Below, one piece after another: positions 6,431 through 14,842 of a stretch of DNA of 26,360 bases. Made by a program: the position numbers and the translations under genes. The stretch lies in NCBI GenBank assembly GCA_002424635.1, contig DIKT01000042.1:1-26360 (forward strand), in the 5' to 3' direction. The notes under the pieces are model-generated. The model saw nothing but the letters and a program-made list of their open reading frames with translations, did no database searches and was not told the origin of the DNA. Position 1 is the first letter of the stretch, and each line of letters starts with the position of its first letter. Origin of the DNA: Desulfobulbaceae bacterium UBA5611. GTDB lineage: Bacteria > Desulfobacterota > Desulfobulbia > Desulfobulbales > Desulfocapsaceae.

Positions 6431-8479
6431 GTGATCAATTTTGCTCAACCACTCTGGATCCTGGCCGGTCTGGCCCTTGGTCTTGGCACCATCTTTTTCT
6501 GGCGTCGGCTGGCTCAACGACGACAGGCGCAGATGGCGCTTTTTGCTGCCGCCCATCTGCTGGGCCGTCTGATCCGCCTGACGCCAAGGCGACGTCTGCT
6601 GAAAAAAGGTTTATGGCTGCTGGCTCTGTTCTGCTGCTTTCTAGCCCTGGCCCGCCCCCAATATGGCTTTACCTGGGTGGAGGTCAAACGGAAAGGGATT
6701 GATATCCTGATTGCCCTCGATACCTCCAGGAGCATGCTGACGGAGGATATTCGACCGAACAGGCTGGAGCGTTCCAAGCTGGCCATTATTGATTTTGTCA
6801 ATCAGCTTGAAGGCGACCGGGTAGGACTGCTGCCCTTTGCCGGCTCAGCTTTTATTTTATGTCCCCTGACTGTCGATTACAGCGCCTTTGCAACCGCGCT
6901 GGCAGCAATTGATACCGCCATCATTCCCCGAGGCGGCACGGATCTGGCGCAGGCCATTACCCAGGCCGAATCATCTCTTCTTAATAACGCCAATCACAAG
7001 ATCCTGATCCTGCTCACCGATGGCGAAAATCTCGAGGGTGATGCCCTGGCGGCAGCCACCAAAGCCGCCCGGAACGGCATGACTATTTTCACCGTCGGGG
7101 TCGGCACTACCGAGGGTGAATTGATTCCCCTGGCAGAACTGGGGCCCGGCAATTTTATCAAGGATGAATCGGGGAAATTCATCACCTCCCGCTTGGATGA
7201 GCAGGCCCTGACAGCAATTGCGGAGGCCGCCGGCGGCATATATGTACCGTTGGGTAACAATGGTGAAGGCTTGGCTCGTATTTATCAGCAGAAACTCTCG
7301 CTGATCCCCAAAAAAGAGCTGGCGGAAAAGCGGCACCAGATACCGGTGGAACGTTTCAGCTGGCCTCTGGGCCTGGCTATCCTGTTACTGGCCTTAGAGT
7401 TCATGATCAGTGGCCGTAAGGCTGAGGGCTCTTTGGCGCTGCCCTTGATCAGTAGCGCCGGGCGCCGAATCCGTCGGGTAATGAACCGGCGAACTGTGTC
7501 GTTGCTCCTGCTGATGACAGTGGGTGGTATTGATCAGGCCCGGGCATCGAAAGGAGAACAGGCCTTTGCCGCTGGTGATTTTCTGGCCGCCATTGAATTC
7601 TATAACCAGGCCCTGCTGAAACAACCGGATGATCCGCGGCTGCGTTACAATCTAGGGACAGCGGCCTATAAAAATAATTTATGGGATGAGGCCATCAGCT
7701 CTTTTCAGCAGGCCCTCAAGAGTGAAGACCCTGGCCTGCAGGAGCAGATTTATTATAATCTGGGTAATGCCCTGTTTAAAAAAGGAGAAGAACTACTGCC
7801 ACAGGATTCGCTGCAGACAACAGAACTGTGGCAGCAGTCGGTGGCCGCCTTCGAGGGCAGCAGCAAGTTGAACCCGCAGGCCAGGGATGCTCGAGACAAC
7901 AAGGAGTTGGTGCAAAAAAAGATAGAAGAGCTGCAACAACTGCAGGAGCAGCAGGATAAGCAGGATAAACAAAGCAAGGACCAGCAAGATGAGCAAAACA
8001 AAGATCAGCAAGACGGGCAAGGCAAGGACCAGCAGCAGGGACAGCAGCAAAGTAATGACCAACAAGATCAGGCAGGCAATGCAGATCAGCCTGACCAGCA
8101 GGACGAGAAAGGTTCTGCAGATAATGCTGCCGATACTGGTAGCCCGGAGTCAGCCCCAGCGGACAAAGAACCCGGCGCTGATCATAACTCAGCAGAGACC
8201 AAACCGGATAAAAAGGCTGAGAATGACGGGCAGGCTGGTCCTGCTGACGGTCAAGGCTATCATGAACAGGAGCAAGATGAGCAGTTGCCGCAGGCTGGAC
8301 CAGGCGAAGCTCAGCCGGGCCAGGATGATGGCCGTCTTGCGGCCAGGATGACCAGTGACGAGGCCCGGCAGCTGGTGGATCGTCTTAAAAATGAAGAAGG
8401 AATATTGCATTTTGGCCCCCGGAATGAAGATGGCGAGGATAGACCAGGAGGACAGGAAGGTTCATGGAAAGACTGGTAA
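6431..8479 (+). CDS. batB: BatB-BatC fusion: VWA domain plus TPR repeats
   Basis: A 682-residue fusion. Residues 1-80 hold two transmembrane segments. Residues about 90-300 form a VWA domain with an adhesion site D97-T-S-R-S and LLTDGENLEG. A helix near 327-345 and a second hydrophobic segment (about 350-370, signal-like) follow. TPR units cover about 375-480 (EQAFAAGDFLAAIEFYNQAL, RYNLGTAAYKNNLWDEAI). Then comes a very Gln/Asp/Lys-rich linker and an acidic tail with a conserved-looking end (DRLKNEEG). The N-terminal half is BatB and the C-terminal half is BatC-like, genes that are separate in other genomes. The only available start is GTG 6431, because a TGA lies in frame at 6407-6409. It has no good ribosome binding site and may depend on the mini-ORF upstream. 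The 3' end overlaps batD by 16 bases. Confidence 0.9.
   Translation: MINFAQPLWILAGLALGLGTIFFWRRLAQRRQAQMALFAAAHLLGRLIRLTPRRRLLKKGLWLLALFCCFLALARPQYGFTWVEVKRKGIDILIALDTSRSMLTEDIRPNRLERSKLAIIDFVNQLEGDRVGLLPFAGSAFILCPLTVDYSAFATALAAIDTAIIPRGGTDLAQAITQAESSLLNNANHKILILLTDGENLEGDALAAATKAARNGMTIFTVGVGTTEGELIPLAELGPGNFIKDESGKFITSRLDEQALTAIAEAAGGIYVPLGNNGEGLARIYQQKLSLIPKKELAEKRHQIPVERFSWPLGLAILLLALEFMISGRKAEGSLALPLISSAGRRIRRVMNRRTVSLLLLMTVGGIDQARASKGEQAFAAGDFLAAIEFYNQALLKQPDDPRLRYNLGTAAYKNNLWDEAISSFQQALKSEDPGLQEQIYYNLGNALFKKGEELLPQDSLQTTELWQQSVAAFEGSSKLNPQARDARDNKELVQKKIEELQQLQEQQDKQDKQSKDQQDEQNKDQQDGQGKDQQQGQQQSNDQQDQAGNADQPDQQDEKGSADNAADTGSPESAPADKEPGADHNSAETKPDKKAENDGQAGPADGQGYHEQEQDEQLPQAGPGEAQPGQDDGRLAARMTSDEARQLVDRLKNEEGILHFGPRNEDGEDRPGGQEGSWKDW
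7930..8115 (+). repeat. Gln/Asp-rich low-complexity tract inside the BatB-BatC fusion
   Basis: Imperfect repeats of codons for Gln, Asp, Lys and Gly (units such as KDQQDEQN and KDQQDGQG) encode a long hydrophilic, probably disordered linker after the TPR region. The DNA is built from near-repeating CAG/CAA/GAT codons and so is prone to length variation by slippage. Confidence 0.75.
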
Positions 8480-10347
8480 AAAATAGACATAGATGCCTCC
8501 GATCAGGCCGTCTGACAGTCCTTTGCCTGACCCTGCTGTTTATGAGCCTGGCCACGGTTGCTGAGAGTGCACCTCCGGTTACCGTCACCCTTGATCCCCC
8601 CAGCTTTGCAGTTGATCAATCAGCCATCCTCACCATCACCATCAATGATGCCCGCGGCTCTATTGCCGAGCTGCCGGAGGTAGACGGTCTTCTCTTTCAA
8701 AATCAAAGACAGAGCCGACAGCAGCAGATTGTTATTGGTCCTCATTCCTCTTCGGTCTATTCCTTTTCAACTATGTTCGAGGTTTATGCCTCGCGGCCCG
8801 GCACTTTTACCATTCCACCGATCCCCGTAATGATTGACGGCCAGCGTGTGCTGACGGAGGCCCTCACGGTTGAGATCACGCCTGCTGCTGAGGACAGTCA
8901 GACTACGGCCGATATTGAGCAGTTAGCCTTTCTGCGGATCAGTCCGGTCAAGGAAGAAAATTACCTGGGAGAACTGCTGCCCGTTGAGATCAAGGCCTAT
9001 TTTCGACAGGGCTTAAGGGCCAGTCTTAACAGCCAGCCTCGTCTTAATGGCGAAGGGTTTGTGCTCACACAGCCGGCAGAGCAGCCGTTACAAACTCAGG
9101 AAATGGTTAATAATATTCCTTATGCCGTCCTGGCCTGGTCCGGCGCGTTGTCCGGAATCAAAGAAGGAAAACATGCCCTCAGTTTTGCCATTGACGCGTC
9201 GCTGCTGCTGCCCAGCAATAACAGGCAGCGGCGCCGGTCGACCAATGACCCGTTTTTCGGCAATGATATCTTTGCCGAGTTTTTTAATCAGCAGCAGGTG
9301 CAGGAGAAAAAAATCCAGATTGTCAGCAAGGAGATGAACCTGCAGGTGTTGCCTCTGCCTGTGGAGGCCAGACCGCCTGATTTTCAGGGGGCCATAGGTA
9401 GTTTTGCACTGCAGGTACAGGCCCAGCCGGTCGAAGTAGGGCCGGGCGATCCCATCACTTTGACCATGACAGTTGAGGGGACAGGCAATTTTGAGCTGAT
9501 CAAGGCCCCCGTTTTAAGTGAGGCGGAGGGCTGGAAGAGTTATCAGCCATCGGCTAAATTTACGCCCGGAGCCCGGCCGGGCCAAGGCAGCAAGGTCTTT
9601 GAACAAGCGATTATTGCTAAAAACAGCGATAAGACAGCAATTCCAGCCGTTGTGTTTAGTTTCTTTAACCCGGAGTCCGGGACGTATCAGACTTTACAGA
9701 GTGACCCTATTGCTCTGCACGGTCAGGACCAAAACCCTGAGGACCAGGGCAAGCCATTGGTGAGTCATGAGCACGACAGCAAAGTAGGCCGGCAACAGCC
9801 TAAGGCGACGGAAGCCCCGGAAGAGGCAGACAATGACGGCCATAAAGAACCGGAGACCGCCATGCTTAACCTTGGCCCCCTGCATGTCCGGCTTGGGGCT
9901 TTGCAGCCGCAAATAACCCCGCTCTTTACCCGGCTCAGCTTTCAGATCGTGGTGCTGCTGTCGGTTCTGCTTCTTGTTACCCTTACCCTGCTCAAGCTCC
10001 GGGTAAGTTTACGGACGGCTAATCCTGCCCTCAGTCGTCAGCAGGAGATGCTGTGCCTTCTGGAACTCCGGCTGCAGGAGATGAAGCACACCAGGGAGCA
10101 GGGCGACGTACATAACTTTCTGGCCGCCTGCCGCAAGGCCATGCAGGAACAATTAGGGTTGCTCTGGCAGACAGAGCCGGAAGCCATTACGCTGGCTGAT
10201 CTGCGCCAGCATCTGGCTGTGGAGGCACCATTGCTTACTATCTTTGCCACGGCAGAAAACAGCGCTTATATCGGCAGCACCATGAGTAGTCAGGAGATGG
10301 CGGATTATGCCGCACAAGTGGAGCGGGAATTAAGGCAGCTGCGATGA
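8464..10347 (+). CDS. batD: BatD-like protein
   Basis: A 627-residue exported protein. An N-terminal signal peptide (about residues 15-35) precedes a long periplasmic part made of beta-sandwich repeats, including the 'PPxxxVDQSAILTITI' start typical of BatD. A transmembrane helix lies near residues 493-512 and a cytoplasmic helical tail ends the protein. BatD is the largest Bat operon component and is thought to span the membrane beside BatA and BatB. Its start overlaps the preceding gene by 16 bases and has AGGAGG-like sequences upstream. Its end overlaps batE as ATGA. Function within the complex is unknown. Confidence 0.9.
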   Translation: MERLVKNRHRCLRSGRLTVLCLTLLFMSLATVAESAPPVTVTLDPPSFAVDQSAILTITINDARGSIAELPEVDGLLFQNQRQSRQQQIVIGPHSSSVYSFSTMFEVYASRPGTFTIPPIPVMIDGQRVLTEALTVEITPAAEDSQTTADIEQLAFLRISPVKEENYLGELLPVEIKAYFRQGLRASLNSQPRLNGEGFVLTQPAEQPLQTQEMVNNIPYAVLAWSGALSGIKEGKHALSFAIDASLLLPSNNRQRRRSTNDPFFGNDIFAEFFNQQQVQEKKIQIVSKEMNLQVLPLPVEARPPDFQGAIGSFALQVQAQPVEVGPGDPITLTMTVEGTGNFELIKAPVLSEAEGWKSYQPSAKFTPGARPGQGSKVFEQAIIAKNSDKTAIPAVVFSFFNPESGTYQTLQSDPIALHGQDQNPEDQGKPLVSHEHDSKVGRQQPKATEAPEEADNDGHKEPETAMLNLGPLHVRLGALQPQITPLFTRLSFQIVVLLSVLLLVTLTLLKLRVSLRTANPALSRQQEMLCLLELRLQEMKHTREQGDVHNFLAACRKAMQEQLGLLWQTEPEAITLADLRQHLAVEAPLLTIFATAENSAYIGSTMSSQEMADYAAQVERELRQLR

Positions 10348-11129
10348 CAGTACATTCACGGCTCAGCTTGTTTTTATCATTGCTTTTCTTTGTTGTGATC
10401 GGCGGCTTTTGTGGCCTTTGTCTGGCTGGAGAAAGCAACAGCAACGAGCAATTTCTGGCGGCCAACCAGGCCTATGAGGCAGGTGATCTGGCCACGGCCA
10501 TCGAGATTTATGAGTCGCTGGCCGCGCATGCTGGTGTTTCGGCTTCCTTGTGCTATAATCTGTCTAACAGTTATGCGCGCAATGGCCAGATCGGCAAGGC
10601 GGTTGCGGGATACGAGCGGGCCCTGCTTCTGGCTCCGGGGGATAAGGATATCCGGACCACTCTGCAGCTGCTGCGCCAGGACAACGGGCTCTTGACGGAG
10701 CACATCAGTGTCCGGCAACAGCTGGCCACTCTGCTGGGCCTCAATCAGTGGACCGCGTTGGCCGCATTTTTGCTGGTGGCCATGGCCCTGCTGCAACTGG
10801 CGGCCTGGTTTTTTCCGGTTGCAGCCAAGGTCTCTTGGTCGGTGACGGCCGGCTGTCTGCTGCTGCTTGCTATCTGTCTGGCCGGAGTCCTGGTCCAATA
10901 TCAGAACTGGCAGCAGGCGGTTATTATCAGCCCGGAGACCAGTCTGCTGATTTCTCCGTTTGCAGGCGCGGAGAGCACTCATATTATCGAGGAGGGCCGC
11001 CTGGTCCGGATTATGAAGGTCCATAACAATTATGCCCTGATTAATGATGACCAGGGCCGCCGGGGCTGGATTCCCGGCTCATCTTTTGAACGAATTGCCG
11101 TAACCATGGCAGACCAGCCGAAACCTTGA
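10344..11129 (+). CDS. batE: BatE-like TPR protein with SH3-like domain
   Basis: A 261-residue protein. A signal peptide ends near CLAGES (about residue 30). Two to three TPR units follow (QAYEAGDLATAIEIYESL, NLSNSYARNGQIGKAV). Two transmembrane helices lie at about 134-155 and 163-185, and the C-terminus is a small SH3-like domain ending GWIPGSSFERI. The TPR-membrane-SH3 order is that of BatE. It is the last overlapping gene of the operon, and no clear terminator hairpin separates it from the HtrA gene 72 bases downstream, so that protease may be partly co-transcribed. Confidence 0.88.
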   Translation: MTVHSRLSLFLSLLFFVVIGGFCGLCLAGESNSNEQFLAANQAYEAGDLATAIEIYESLAAHAGVSASLCYNLSNSYARNGQIGKAVAGYERALLLAPGDKDIRTTLQLLRQDNGLLTEHISVRQQLATLLGLNQWTALAAFLLVAMALLQLAAWFFPVAAKVSWSVTAGCLLLLAICLAGVLVQYQNWQQAVIISPETSLLISPFAGAESTHIIEEGRLVRIMKVHNNYALINDDQGRRGWIPGSSFERIAVTMADQPKP

Positions 11130-11201
11130 TTGTTAATTGAGGAAATTTATTTAAAAAACTAATGCAGGTAATCATCAACCAGTATAAGGAGGACCAACAT
11201 T

Positions 11202-12668
11202 ATGCCCCGTATAACGCAGCGACTTGTACCCATGACTTTTTTTCTCTTTCTGGTTTTCGGCCTTAGCCTGTCATGGTTCCCGGCAAGCGGGCTGGCTCAG
11301 GAAGAAGAAAGTGTCCGTCTTTTAGAAAAATCGGCGCAGGCTTTTTCTACCGTCGCTAAAAAAGCAGGTCCGGCGGTGGTCAATGTACGGGTGGACAAGA
11401 AAGCAGTGCCGGGGCCTGGCGAGACCATGGACCCTTTTCAGGATCCCTTATTTAAATATTTTTTTGGTCCTTCCTTTAAACATCCTTCATTGCCCCAAGA
11501 GCCTGAGAAGTATGAAACCCAGGCGGCCGGCTCCGGCTTCCTCATTAGTGAGGATGGTTATATCCTGACCAATAACCATGTCATTGCTAATGCCGACAAG
11601 ATTACCGTCCGGCTGGAAGGGGCGGTGGAACTGGAGGGCAAGGTTGTCGGTACTGATCCGCAATCCGATGTCGCCCTGATCAAGATCACGGATGGCCGTA
11701 AATTCCCTTATCTCCCTTTGGGCGATTCCGACAAGTTGGAGGTGGGTGAATGGGTAATTGCCATCGGCAGCCCGTTTGGTCTCGATCGGACAGTCACGGT
11801 CGGGGTGGTGAGCGCCAAGGGCCGCAGCCGCATGGGTATCAATGAATATGAAAATTTCATCCAGACCGACGCAGCCATCAATCCCGGGAATTCAGGCGGG
11901 CCTTTGCTCAATATCTATGGCGAGGTCATCGGCATCAATACGGCGATTTTCTCGCGGAGCGGCGGATATATGGGGATCGGCTTTGCCATTCCGATCGATA
12001 TGGCCAAGATGGTGAAGGGCCAGTTAATGGAAAAAGGTAAATTCACCCGGAGCTGGCTGGGGGTGGCGATTCAAGATATAAATGATGATCTGGCCCGCTT
12101 ATTCAAGCTGAGCAGGAAATCCGGGGCCTTGGTAACCGAGATCAGCAAGGGATCACCGGCGGAAAAGGCCGGGCTGAGAAAAGGTGATGTCATCATCAAT
12201 CTGAATGATCGACCGGTGACTGATGTGACCGAACTGCGCAACATGGTGGCGATGAGCACTCCCGGTACACAAGTCGAACTCACCCTGGTGCGTGATGAAA
12301 AAGAGGAGAAAATAACGGCGGTGGTGGAAGAGCAGCCCGCCGACATGACCAGCTTGGCTGGTACTTCCAAGGATCAGCAGCTTTTTCAGAATATGGGAAT
12401 GGCGTTGCAGGATCTGACCCCGGACATCGCCAAGCAACTGGGCTATCAAATGAATCAGGGCGTGCTGATTGCCAGCGTGGCGCCTGGTAGTGCGGCGGCA
12501 CTGGCCGGTATTCAACCGGGCAGCCTTATTGAGGAGGTTAACCGGCAATCGGTGCAGAATCTGAAACAATTGCAGCAGGTCCTGGAGAAGGCGGCGGGCG
12601 GCCAGGATGTCCTGCTGTTTATCCGTAGCGGCACTCGCAGCCAGTATGTGGTGATTGGTGTCAAATAG
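11202..12668 (+). CDS. degP: Periplasmic serine protease Do (HtrA/DegP family)
   Basis: A 488-residue envelope quality-control protease/chaperone. A signal peptide (residues 1-32, cleavage near GLAQE) directs it to the periplasm. The trypsin-like domain has an intact triad: His126 in LTNNHVI, Asp156 in QSDVALI, and Ser231 in NPGNSGGPL. Two PDZ domains follow, at about 280-370 (GSPAEKAGLRKGDVI) and 395-488 (GSAAALAGIQPGSLI). A strong AAGGAGG precedes the ATG by about eight bases. The linker before the active-site His is phenylalanine-rich (KYFFGP), as in many Do proteases. Its position after the Bat operon fits a shared role in the response to envelope damage, but regulation is not visible. 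DegP, DegQ and MucD cannot be separated from sequence alone. Confidence 0.95.
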   Translation: MPRITQRLVPMTFFLFLVFGLSLSWFPASGLAQEEESVRLLEKSAQAFSTVAKKAGPAVVNVRVDKKAVPGPGETMDPFQDPLFKYFFGPSFKHPSLPQEPEKYETQAAGSGFLISEDGYILTNNHVIANADKITVRLEGAVELEGKVVGTDPQSDVALIKITDGRKFPYLPLGDSDKLEVGEWVIAIGSPFGLDRTVTVGVVSAKGRSRMGINEYENFIQTDAAINPGNSGGPLLNIYGEVIGINTAIFSRSGGYMGIGFAIPIDMAKMVKGQLMEKGKFTRSWLGVAIQDINDDLARLFKLSRKSGALVTEISKGSPAEKAGLRKGDVIINLNDRPVTDVTELRNMVAMSTPGTQVELTLVRDEKEEKITAVVEEQPADMTSLAGTSKDQQLFQNMGMALQDLTPDIAKQLGYQMNQGVLIASVAPGSAAALAGIQPGSLIEEVNRQSVQNLKQLQQVLEKAAGGQDVLLFIRSGTRSQYVVIGVK

Positions 12669-12750
12669 ATGAACTGACGGGCATACAAAACACTAATCAT
12701 TGCACTTACATGATTCTGTATGCACTTTCATCTGCAAAAGGAGAACAACA

Positions 12751-13470
12751 ATGACTACTGAATCTAATGACAACACCCCATCAAAGATTGACGCCGAATC
12801 TGACAAGCCCGAAGTTGCTTCACCCACTCCTGAATTGGAGCAAGCGGCGGCGGAAGATTCCTTCGTTCAGGTGGAGAAACCCGAAATAGGACGTTTCCAA
12901 CGCATCTTGCGCGTCGCATTGATTGCATTGGCGGCAGTCCTGATCGTCTTTCTGGCAGGTTTTCTGACGGATAATTTTGTGCGTTACAGCCCGATGAAAA
13001 CCGTATTGACCGAAAACTTGACGCAAACGCAAGATGAACTCGGTCAGGCGAATCAGACCATTTCAGACTTACAAAACCAGATAGACAGTCTGATCACGCA
13101 ACTTACCGTGGCGAATGACCGCATTGCTGCGCTCGAACAGGACAAAGAAAAATTGCAGTCAGATTTGGATTCTGCCAATCTGCATATCGAATTACTTACG
13201 GCGCTTGCAGAACTCAAAACTGCCCATATCGAACTCAAAAACGATAACGTTGCGGGGGTAAAAGTTGCTTTGTCGGGCGCGGCTGGCCGCCTGAAAAACT
13301 TGGAACCATTGATAGAAAAGGTTGACACCAATCTGGCGGCGAACATGCTGACACGCCTGAATTTAATATTGAGTGGCATGGATACCAACTCGGCTACCGC
13401 TCAGGCTGACTTGGGGTTGTTGGCTAAAAATCTACAGTCTGTGGAAACCTTGTTATTCGGAAAAAAATAA
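12751..13470 (+). CDS. Single-pass membrane protein with coiled coil, unknown function
   Basis: A 239-residue protein that I do not recognise. An acidic, Pro/Glu/Ser-rich cytoplasmic tail (residues 1-50) precedes one transmembrane helix (about 56-77). A long coiled coil follows (about 90-150, heptad-like Leu/Ile/Asp/Gln pattern), then an Ala/Leu-rich helical end. The start ATG 12751 has AAAGGAG nine bases upstream; a longer ATG at 12700 lacks one. Codon choice (many TTG, GCG and AAA codons) looks different from the flanking genes, which hints at transfer. It may act as an envelope-spanning spacer or partner of the protease gene before it, but that is guesswork. Confidence 0.75.
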   Translation: MTTESNDNTPSKIDAESDKPEVASPTPELEQAAAEDSFVQVEKPEIGRFQRILRVALIALAAVLIVFLAGFLTDNFVRYSPMKTVLTENLTQTQDELGQANQTISDLQNQIDSLITQLTVANDRIAALEQDKEKLQSDLDSANLHIELLTALAELKTAHIELKNDNVAGVKVALSGAAGRLKNLEPLIEKVDTNLAANMLTRLNLILSGMDTNSATAQADLGLLAKNLQSVETLLFGKK

Positions 13471-13545
13471 AGGCAGACAGGTTTTATAAGCCAAAAGGGA
13501 ATCAATTGGGGACATCGTTGCAGACACGGTTTAAACGTACCATTA

Positions 13546-13710
13546 TTTAAAAAAATATAGGAACTGCGTTCGGTTTGTCAATTGCAGGCGGTAAAATTCA
13601 GCGAAATGTGATTCCTGCTGTCTGGGTGAAAGACGGCCGTTGTTCTGTAAGCAGAGCTGAATAAAAAGATCGATCAGGCGGGCATGTCCGATGTAGCGGT
13701 ACCAGCGGCC
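13546..13710 (-). pseudogene. Possible remnant of a Fic-family protein C-terminus
   Basis: On the minus strand, 13686-13594 encodes HARLIDLFIQLCLQNNGRLS followed by PRQQESHFAEF. The run 'LIQLCLQNNGRLS...SHF' is, from memory, the pattern found near the C-terminus of Fic/DOC-type proteins. No Fic core motif (HPFxxGNGR) lies upstream on this strand, and the sequence after SHFAEF stops resembling the family, so this is at most a decayed fragment. The rest of 13471-13850 shows nothing else that I can support apart from the ribosome binding site of the next gene. Confidence 0.35.
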
Positions 13711-13850
13711 GGTAACCCACCTGTCATCTTGATGGTTTCGCAAAAAGTCTGAATTACCCGCGAATGACTGGCACATCTTATGCGTTCTTAATAAAACCTG
13801 AATACCTGCGTGAAGATACGGTGCCTGTGATCGCTTACAAGGAGCCTGCC

Positions 13851-14837
13851 ATGAGCCTGCAACCACCTCTACTTTTCTCCCTGACCGAAAGCCGGGAACT
13901 CGGCGCCCGGATCAGTGAACATCTGGGCCTGCCGCTTCAGGAGTTGATCGAGCGTGATTTCGAAGACGGCGAACACAAGATCCATTCCCCGGTGAACGTG
14001 AGAAATCGTAAGGTCTATGTTATCCAATCATTATACGGCGACAGCCGCTACGGGGTCCACGACAAGCTCATCCGGCTGCTCTTTTTCGTCGGGTCCCTGA
14101 AGGACGCCGCCGCCAGGGAGGTGACCGCCATTGTCCCCTTTCTCTGCTATTCCCGCAAGGACATGAAGACCAAACCGCGCGACCCGGTGAGCACCAGATA
14201 TATGGCGCTACTGTTCGAAGCGGTGGGTACGGACCGGGTGGTCACCATGGACGTCCACAATCTCGCCGCCTTTCAGAACGCCTTCCGCTGTCGCACCGAG
14301 CACCTCGAAGCCCGCAAGCTCTTTGTCCGCCATTTCGTTCCCCTGCTGGGGAAGGATGAGGTGGTGGTGATCTCGCCCGATACCGGCGGCATCAAAAGGG
14401 CCGAAAAGTTCCGCCAGGATCTGGGCCTGGCGCTAAATCGGGAGGCCGGCTCCGGTTTCATGGAAAAACATCGCAGCGGCGGAGTGGTCAGCGGGGAAGC
14501 CTTGATTGGCGATGTTGCCGGCAAGACGGTGATCATCATCGACGATCTGATCAGCACCGGCGGGACCATGGGCCGCACCGCCAGGGCCTGCCGCAAGGCC
14601 GGCGCCGTCAAGGTTTATGCCGCGGCCACCCACGGTATTTTCACCGGCGAGGCCGACCGGATCTTTGCCGATCCGGCCATTGACCGGCTGGTGGTCATCG
14701 ATACCATCCCGCCTTTCAGGATCACTTCGGAGCTCACCCGCGCCAAGCTCACCGTCCTGGACGGAGCGGCCTTGCTTGCCGAAGCGATTCGCCGGATCCA
14801 CACCGGCGGCTCGGTTGCCGAGCTCCTCACCCTTTGA
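13851..14837 (+). CDS. prs: Ribose-phosphate pyrophosphokinase-like enzyme (divergent PRPP synthetase)
   Basis: A 328-residue cytoplasmic enzyme of the PRPP synthetase family, which transfers pyrophosphate from ATP to ribose 5-phosphate. The PRPP-binding loop VIIIDDLISTGGTM (from residue 227) is well formed. The central motifs CYSRKDMKTKPRDPVS and MDVHN correspond to the canonical ATP-binding and catalytic-histidine regions but differ from the housekeeping pattern YARQDRK...REPISAK, so this is probably a second, specialised copy. ATG 13851 is preceded by AAGGAG at six bases, and the longer frame from 13764 has no such signal. It is convergent with the APH-like kinase, with only five bases between the stops. 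The neighbouring phosphoribosyltransferase could use its product. Confidence 0.85.
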   Translation: MSLQPPLLFSLTESRELGARISEHLGLPLQELIERDFEDGEHKIHSPVNVRNRKVYVIQSLYGDSRYGVHDKLIRLLFFVGSLKDAAAREVTAIVPFLCYSRKDMKTKPRDPVSTRYMALLFEAVGTDRVVTMDVHNLAAFQNAFRCRTEHLEARKLFVRHFVPLLGKDEVVVISPDTGGIKRAEKFRQDLGLALNREAGSGFMEKHRSGGVVSGEALIGDVAGKTVIIIDDLISTGGTMGRTARACRKAGAVKVYAAATHGIFTGEADRIFADPAIDRLVVIDTIPPFRITSELTRAKLTVLDGAALLAEAIRRIHTGGSVAELLTL

Positions 14838-14842
14838 AAGGT

